A stretch of 64,000 nucleotides of DNA from NCBI RefSeq assembly GCF_030814015.1, contig NZ_JAUSUL010000001.1, forward strand, positions 958,001 to 1,022,000, given 5' to 3'. A program made the position numbers and the translations under genes. Positions 58,747 through 64,000 of the stretch are shown here, piece by piece (the first letter of the stretch is position 1; each line of letters opens with the position of its first letter). The stretch is from Amorphus orientalis. Lineage in GTDB: Bacteria; Pseudomonadota; Alphaproteobacteria; Rhizobiales; Amorphaceae. The notes under the pieces are model-generated. The model saw only the letters and a list, made by a program, of their open reading frames with translations. It was not told the origin of the DNA and searched no databases.

Positions 58747-60195
58747 TCAGATATCCAGGGACGGGGTCTTGCCGGTCTTTTCCAGTTCCCAGACCGCCTG
58801 CCAATGGCCGTTACGCCCCTCCAGGGTGAGGTAATTGCGCTGGGCCGCGTAAATCCCGCGCCGACCGGGAAGCGGATGCATCTTGATGCTGTGACCGGGA
58901 ACCGGCGTTTCTCCGAGACGGGCGAGGGCACCGAGCCCCAGCGCATAGGCGCGTGGCGGTTCGGGATGTGAGATTCCGGAGGCGACGAGCTGGTGAATGG
59001 GGCCGGGTGCTGCCTCCAGTGTGCCGCGCGTCGCCAGATGGATCTCGCCGGAGATCACCGTGACCGGCGTCTGCGGATTTTCGTGAACCGCGATCAGGCG
59101 TTCCAGAAAGCGCCGCCACTCCGCCCGATGAGCGTGGCTCTGCCACTGGTCGCGCAGGTCGTCTTCGTATTTTTCCATCCGCGAGGTGAGTTGCATCACC
59201 GCCTCGACCCAGGACAGGCGGGGACCGAGGGCCGGGACGCTGGAGAGCAGGAAGACGCGCCCATCGTCAACGGAGGAAAGCGAAGCTTCCAGCGCGCGCC
59301 AGCCGGTCTCGTCCATGACCCGGTCTGGACGCCGCTCGGACCTCAGATCGGGAGCGATGACCTGGGCACCGGGCATTCTCACATGCCAGCTCAGCGAGCG
59401 CCCGGTCGGATCCGTGCAGATCGGCGGGACCGATCCCGGAGCGACCCCGAACTGGAAGAGAAGTGCGGTTTCGCGCGCCACGGAGAACAGCGTCCGTCCG
59501 ACTGGCGAGTCCAGTTTTTCGACCGGAAGCGAGCCCCAGCCGTCACAGATGTCATGGTCGTCCCACATCGCGACAGACGGAATGCGGGCCATCAGCCAGG
59601 CGGTTTCAGGCTCGCTCAGGACCTCGACATAGCGCTCGAAGAATGCGCGCCGCAGGGCTGCGGCAGCCTCCTGCAGCAACGGGTCCGACACCGGCGTCGG
59701 ATCCGGGTCCGCATCGTTTGCCCAGCGTTGCGTGAGCGGGTGGGCGTCTGCCAGTTCATCGGCATAGATCTGGTCGCCGCCATGGAGCATGAGCTGGAAC
59801 GGCGATCGCTCGTGGTCGTGGACGAGGCGCGCCCAGAGCGCGTTCCTGTCCTGCTGGCTGCGGCCGCGATCACCGTGCTCCTGGCCGTTGCAGGAGACGA
59901 AGGCGATCCTGAGATCGCCTTCAAACGCGGAGTTCACCTCGTAGATGGCCCCGTCGACTTCGTACCAGCTGTCCCGCCGCATCGGCAGGCTGAAGGCGTA
60001 GCGGTACCCGCAGTTGCCGTCGGCGTCCCAGATCAGATCCGGCGCGACGCCGCCATCTTCCGTGATGAGCTTTGGCGGCTCCACATCCGAAGAGACGACG
60101 ATTAGGGCAGTGACATTCGACCGGCCGTCGGCTGCGCCCAGGAAGTAGAGTACGGGACCGAAGTGCACGGCTTGCATGTCCTCTGGCTGCGCCAT
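58747..60195 (-). CDS. PhoD-like metallophosphatase
   Basis: The 482-residue protein has PhoD-type metal-binding motifs: HGGDQIYAD near residue 140, MWDDHDICDGWG near 212 and ISGEIHLA near 385. PhoD enzymes are alkaline phosphatases or phosphodiesterases exported by Tat, but this one has no signal peptide, so it is probably cytoplasmic. The ATG at 60195 is used; the in-frame ATG at 60219 is inside an inverted repeat TTTCC...GGAAA and is less likely. Its substrate is unknown. It is convergent with the nitrile hydratase genes. Confidence 0.85.
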   Translation of the reverse strand: MAQPEDMQAVHFGPVLYFLGAADGRSNVTALIVVSSDVEPPKLITEDGGVAPDLIWDADGNCGYRYAFSLPMRRDSWYEVDGAIYEVNSAFEGDLRIAFVSCNGQEHGDRGRSQQDRNALWARLVHDHERSPFQLMLHGGDQIYADELADAHPLTQRWANDADPDPTPVSDPLLQEAAAALRRAFFERYVEVLSEPETAWLMARIPSVAMWDDHDICDGWGSLPVEKLDSPVGRTLFSVARETALLFQFGVAPGSVPPICTDPTGRSLSWHVRMPGAQVIAPDLRSERRPDRVMDETGWRALEASLSSVDDGRVFLLSSVPALGPRLSWVEAVMQLTSRMEKYEDDLRDQWQSHAHRAEWRRFLERLIAVHENPQTPVTVISGEIHLATRGTLEAAPGPIHQLVASGISHPEPPRAYALGLGALARLGETPVPGHSIKMHPLPGRRGIYAAQRNYLTLEGRNGHWQAVWELEKTGKTPSLDI

Positions 60196-60376
60196 GGAAT
60201 TCAACGGTCCTAGAGCCATTTCCGTTCAAATGGAAACGTCTCGGCGGCGGGAATTGGCTTCGGGTTTGCCGCTCCGGATCCGGAGGCGAGCAGACACATT
60301 TGGGGCCCGATGACCGGTCGAGCAAGGGACGGGCACCCCCGACCCGTATCGTTTGGTCGCGCCGACCGGTTCGCTC

Positions 60377-61063
60377 CTAGCCGTTTGCGCGCGGGGCTGT
60401 GAGGTAGGTCATCACGACATCGATCGCATGGGTGCGCCGTTCCGACAGCCAGTTGCTCTCGCCGAGATCCCGCTGGAACATGGCGGACAGCGTATGGCGC
60501 TGGGCGAGATGGGTGATGCACAGAGACAGGATCGTCACGTAGAGCTGGGCGGGATCGATGGAGACGGTGAAGACCCCGCTTTCCCGTCCGCGCGCGACCA
60601 GGTCGTCGATCGCCTGAACCAAAGGCAGCGTGGTGTCGGAGACCATCGGGAGCGTGTTTGCGAACCGGCCGTACGCGATGTTCTCGTTGCGAATGATGGC
60701 CACGAAGTCCGGATTGTCGCGGAGATAGTCGAAGGTGAACTCGACCAGACGCCGTATGCCGTCCTCGGGTTCCAGGGTGGTCAGGTCGAGCTGCCTCTCC
60801 AGCGCGCGGATCCGGGCGTAGGTGTCCTCCAGAGCCGCGCGATACAGATCCTCCTTGCCGCCGAAATAGCGGTAGATCATCTGGACGTTCGCTTCGGACG
60901 CACGCGAGATCTGGTCGATCCGCGCGCCGCTCAGCCCGTGCTCGGCAAAGGCATGGCGCGCCGCATCGAGGATGCGACGACGCGTTGCGTCCGCGTCCCG
61001 CTTGTGCTGCGCCCGCCCGGACGGCTTCGTCTTCCTGATCGCCACGTACCCCGAATCCTCCAT
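60377..61063 (-). CDS. TetR-family transcriptional regulator
   Basis: The 228-residue protein has a TetR helix-turn-helix near residue 30 (RRRILDAARHAFAEHGLSGARIDQISRASEANVQMIYRYF) and a helical effector domain. It diverges from a LivK-type binding protein gene (61405). Several inverted repeats lie between the two, one with TGTAA half-sites, and it probably controls that transport operon. Confidence 0.9.
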   Translation of the reverse strand: MEDSGYVAIRKTKPSGRAQHKRDADATRRRILDAARHAFAEHGLSGARIDQISRASEANVQMIYRYFGGKEDLYRAALEDTYARIRALERQLDLTTLEPEDGIRRLVEFTFDYLRDNPDFVAIIRNENIAYGRFANTLPMVSDTTLPLVQAIDDLVARGRESGVFTVSIDPAQLYVTILSLCITHLAQRHTLSAMFQRDLGESNWLSERRTHAIDVVMTYLTAPRANG

Positions 61064-61404
61064 GCCCGACGCTACTCTTAAAGCCGATCCGCCTGCTTCG
61101 GAATTCCCGACGGGTTAATTCCGCATCTCCGAACGGCCCCAACCGGCTCCCGCTTGGGGCGAATGCCTCGAATCGAGGCACGTGACGCCGATTTCACCAT
61201 GCCTGGTTTCCGAATGTCTCATGCCTTCGCGGTGGTCTTGCCGCGGCGGTATGTAAAAATTTGCTTACAATTTCCGGATTCCTGCCGCTTCGGCAACTCC
61301 GATCGCGCGCCAGGAGGGAATCTGGCCCGCCCGTTGCACAAAGCTTTCCCGACGGCAGGTGCGGCTCGCGCCCGCCGGCATCTATCCGGAAGGGGAGAGC
61401 AGTC
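61064..61404. promoter_or_regulatory. Intergenic control region with four inverted repeats
   Basis: This 341-bp gap holds no gene. It has CGGAATT...AATTCCG (61099-61123), GCCCCAA...TTGGGGC (61136-61160), the perfect palindrome TGCCTCGAATCGAGGCA (61164-61180) and TGTAA-N8-TTACA (61252-61269). Its position between a TetR gene and a divergent ABC operon suggests several binding sites, one or more for the TetR protein. GGGGAGAG precedes the start codon at 61405. Confidence 0.55.
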
Positions 61405-62601
61405 ATGAAAACAAACTTGAGGCTCAGAATGCTGCCGGCCGCGGTCGGCATGTCCATCGCCGCGTTGGGGTTGGCAGCGACGGCGGGAACGGCGCAGGCC
61501 GCCGATCCGATCAAACTCGGCCACGTCGCTGCTCTTTCGGGCGCGTCGGCGCAATCCGGCGAGGCGATCACAAGGGGGCTGCAGATCGCGATCGACGAGA
61601 TCAACGAGTCGGGCGGTCTGCTCGACGGTCGCATGATCGAGCTCGTCCAGCGCGACGATGAATCCAAGCCGCCCAAGGGCCTGATCGCCGCGCGCGAACT
61701 GATCTTCAACGAGGATGTCGCCGCTTTCTTCGGCGGCATCGATTCCCCGGTCTCGCTTGCGATCGCCCCCCTCGCGAACCAGGAGAAGACGCCGTTCATG
61801 GGCGTCTGGGCGGCGGCGACCGGCATCACCCGCAACGGGGCCGATCCCAACTACGTCTTTCGTGTCTCCGCCATCGACGCTCTGGTCGACGTCAAGCTGC
61901 TCGACTACGCCAACGAGAAGTTCGGCGCCTCCAAGGTCGGCCTGATGCTGATCAACAACCCCTGGGGCGAATCCAATGAGAAGGGCCTGACGGCGGCCGA
62001 CGAGGAGAACGACGCCGTCGAGATCGTCGGCATCGAGAAGTTCGAAGGCGCCGACGTCGACATGACGCCGCAGCTTACCCGCCTGAGGGACGCCGGCGCA
62101 GAGGCGATCATCCTCGTCGTCAACGCCCCTCCCGGCGCCCAGATGATGAAATCGCGCGAGCGCATGGGCTGGGACGCGCCGGTGGTTTCTCACTGGGGCA
62201 TCTCCGGCGGCCGCTTCCCGGAGCTCGCCGGGCCGACGGCGGGCGACGCCCACTTCGTGCAGACCTACTCCTTCTTCGGAGACCAGGGCGAAGTCGGCGA
62301 GGCGTTCCTGGAGAAGCTCATGGCCAAGTATCCGGAGATCAAGGGTCCGGAGGACGTGTTCTCACCGGTCGGCACCGCCAACGCCTACGATGCGATGCAT
62401 CTGATGGCGATGGCGATCGAGCAGGCCGGATCCACGGACGGCGATGCCATCCGCGAGGCGCTGGAGAATCTCGACGGCACGTACGAGGGCCTGATCAAGA
62501 CCTACACGAAGCCCTTCTCTCCGGACAATCACGATGCGCTGGGGCCGGAGGACTACATCATGGTCCACTACCAGGGTGATCAGGTCGTCCCGACCGAGTG
62601 A
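61405..62601 (+). CDS. ABC transporter periplasmic binding protein, LivK type (system 2)
   Basis: The 398-residue protein has a Sec signal peptide (MKTNLRLRMLPAAVGMSIAALG, cleavage near QA-AD) and the Peripla_BP_6 fold (IKLGHVAALSGASAQSGEAITRG). The ATG at 61405 has GGGGAGAG 5 bases upstream. It is unlike the Tat-exported LivK of the first system. Followed by livH and livM genes, it starts a separate importer. Confidence 0.93.
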   Translation: MKTNLRLRMLPAAVGMSIAALGLAATAGTAQAADPIKLGHVAALSGASAQSGEAITRGLQIAIDEINESGGLLDGRMIELVQRDDESKPPKGLIAARELIFNEDVAAFFGGIDSPVSLAIAPLANQEKTPFMGVWAAATGITRNGADPNYVFRVSAIDALVDVKLLDYANEKFGASKVGLMLINNPWGESNEKGLTAADEENDAVEIVGIEKFEGADVDMTPQLTRLRDAGAEAIILVVNAPPGAQMMKSRERMGWDAPVVSHWGISGGRFPELAGPTAGDAHFVQTYSFFGDQGEVGEAFLEKLMAKYPEIKGPEDVFSPVGTANAYDAMHLMAMAIEQAGSTDGDAIREALENLDGTYEGLIKTYTKPFSPDNHDALGPEDYIMVHYQGDQVVPTE

Positions 62602-62680
62602 TGCGTGACCCGGTCGGGCGGCGCGCGTCGCCCGGCCGCCTCATCGCGGTGCGACAGGCAAGTCGGCGAATGGACCACCC

Positions 62681-63556
62681 ATGATATTCCTCTCGGCCCT
62701 GATCACCGGCCTCGGGCTCGGCAGCATGTACGGGCTGCTCGCGCTCGGCTTCTACGTGACCTACGTGGTCTCCAACACGGTCAACTTCGCGCAGGGCTCG
62801 ACCATGATGCTCGGCGCGGTGCTCTGCTTTACCTTCTGGGTCACCCTCGGCTGGCCGGCGCCGCTGGCGATCGTCGTCGCCCTTATGTGCTGCGCGCTCT
62901 GGGGCGTGGTCGTCGAGCGGATCGCGGTCCGGCCCTTCGTCCGGCGTCAGTCCGAGGCCTGGCTGATGGCGACCGTCGCCCTCGGCATCGTTCTCGACAA
63001 CGTCGTGTTGTTCACGTTCGGCCGCGATCCGCGCGGCATGCCACCGACCCCGCTGGTGACGGAAGCGTTCGTGGTTGCCGGGGTCCGCGTCCAGCCCCAG
63101 CAGATCCTGATCCCCCTGGTGGGCATCGGCCTCGCTATCGCGTTCACGGTCTTTTCGCGGCGCACCCGTCATGGCCTGGCGATGCTGGCCGTCGTCCAGA
63201 ACGAGGCTGCGGCACGGCTGGTGGGTATCAATGTCGCGGTTGCCGTTTCGGCCGCCTTCGCCTTGTCCGGGTTTTTCGCCGGTGTCGCGGGCATCCTGAT
63301 CGCGCCGCTCTTCACCATCTCGTCGACCATGGGGACCATGTTCGGCATCAAGGCCTTCGCGGTCGCCATTCTCGGCGGGATCACCAATCCCTGGGGCGTG
63401 ATGTGCGCCGGTCTGCTTTACGGCGTTGCCGAAGCGATGATCACGGCGAGCTTCGGCTCGACCTACACCCAGATCATGGCCTTCTCGCTGGTGATCGTGG
63501 CGTTGGCGCTGCGGCCGGAGGGGCTGTTCGGACGAGCGAGCGTCAAGAAGGTATGA
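62681..63556 (+). CDS. livH: Branched-chain amino acid-type ABC transporter permease LivH (system 2)
   Basis: The 291-residue protein has about eight membrane helices and the VNFAQGSTMMLGAVL signature near residue 38. It overlaps the livM start by 4 bp. Confidence 0.92.
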   Translation: MIFLSALITGLGLGSMYGLLALGFYVTYVVSNTVNFAQGSTMMLGAVLCFTFWVTLGWPAPLAIVVALMCCALWGVVVERIAVRPFVRRQSEAWLMATVALGIVLDNVVLFTFGRDPRGMPPTPLVTEAFVVAGVRVQPQQILIPLVGIGLAIAFTVFSRRTRHGLAMLAVVQNEAAARLVGINVAVAVSAAFALSGFFAGVAGILIAPLFTISSTMGTMFGIKAFAVAILGGITNPWGVMCAGLLYGVAEAMITASFGSTYTQIMAFSLVIVALALRPEGLFGRASVKKV

Positions 63557-64000
63557 AGCTCTCTTATCTCCTTTCAGGCGGTCTGCTCGTTGCCCTCGCG
63601 CTGGCCGCGATCTTCACCGGCAACGGCTATCAGCTCTACATCCTCTCGCTGGTGGGACTGACGGCGATCGTCGGCATCGGCCTCAACATCCTGGTCGGGA
63701 TGTCGGGCCAGATCTCGCTCGGCCATGTCGCCTTTTATGCGATCGGGTCGTACACGGTGGCGATCCTGACGGTCGATCACGGCGTCAGCTTCTGGCTGGC
63801 GCTGCCGATCGCGGGGCTTCTCGCCGGCGTTGCCGGCGGCCTCCTGTCCATCCCGGCGCTGCGGGTTCGCGGACCCTATCTGGCGATGATCACCATCGCC
63901 TTCGGCTTCATCGTGGAGCAGAGCGCGGCGGAACTCGACGAACTCACCGGCGGCTGGAACGGCATCATGGGCATCCGCCCGCCGGAGCTCTTCGGCTTCG
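63553..64000 (+). CDS. livM: Branched-chain amino acid-type ABC transporter permease LivM (system 2), 5' part
   Basis: The ATG at 63553 overlaps the livH stop. The 149 codons read to the window edge show about four membrane helices, with GMSGQISLGHVAFYAIGSY near residue 50 and LRVRGPYLAMITIAFGFIV near 107, both LivM signatures. The gene is cut by the end of the window; ATPase genes probably follow. Confidence 0.9.
   Translation, partial: MKLSYLLSGGLLVALALAAIFTGNGYQLYILSLVGLTAIVGIGLNILVGMSGQISLGHVAFYAIGSYTVAILTVDHGVSFWLALPIAGLLAGVAGGLLSIPALRVRGPYLAMITIAFGFIVEQSAAELDELTGGWNGIMGIRPPELFGF

Overview
The window is high-GC bacterial chromosome with dense, mostly operonic genes. It is best explained as an alphaproteobacterium, probably a free-living or marine heterotroph. 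The reasons are three complete TRAP transporters, two branched-chain-type ABC importers, a DctB/DctD pair, LigAB-type extradiol dioxygenase genes under an IclR regulator, Tat-exported enzymes and many TetR regulators. No rRNA, tRNA, phage, insertion sequence or CRISPR array was seen, so the placement rests on gene content only.

Layout. 1-7173: a minus-strand operon (dctP-dctQ-dctM-cyclase) diverges from a TetR gene, followed by a two-subunit CoA-transferase and a PPK2 polyphosphate kinase. 7420-10908: subtilase autotransporter, copy 1. 11004-19801: an EAL phosphodiesterase, a HupE-like metal permease, a large PAS-GGDEF-EAL protein, ribulose-phosphate epimerase and a short MetE-like methyltransferase. 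19883-29236: an aromatic catabolism locus, with iclR-ligB-ligA-amidohydrolase on the minus strand and citryl-CoA lyase, class III CoA-transferase, YciI-like protein and dctPQM on the plus strand, controlled from a shared region with a clear promoter and a 17-bp palindrome. 29373-35934: a third dctPQM diverging from dctBD. 36198-39925: a sulfur module (two YeeE/YedE half-transporters, a persulfide-dioxygenase-like MBL protein, a SulP transporter). 40191-43673: subtilase autotransporter, copy 2, whose C-terminal two thirds is nearly identical to copy 1. 43679-52049: an eight-gene minus-strand operon joining a three-subunit molybdenum hydroxylase to a livKHMGF importer. 52564-58721: hydratase and aldolase of meta-cleavage type, an isochorismatase-fold hydrolase, a TetR gene, an HpaB-family flavoprotein, and a cobalt-type nitrile hydratase with its accessory protein. 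58747-64000: a PhoD-like phosphatase, a TetR regulator and the start of a second liv-type ABC operon that leaves the window.

How it fits together. The region is a set of substrate uptake and catabolism modules, most pairing a high-affinity importer with one or a few enzymes and a local regulator. The most unusual points are: the mosaic, apparently gene-converted autotransporter pair; a DctD-like AAA+ regulator whose sigma-54 contact loop (GAFTGA) is missing; the pairing of LigAB with a citryl-CoA lyase and a CoA-transferase; a molybdenum hydroxylase fused in operon with its own ABC importer; and two TRAP binding proteins that lack the arginine normally used to clamp the substrate carboxylate.
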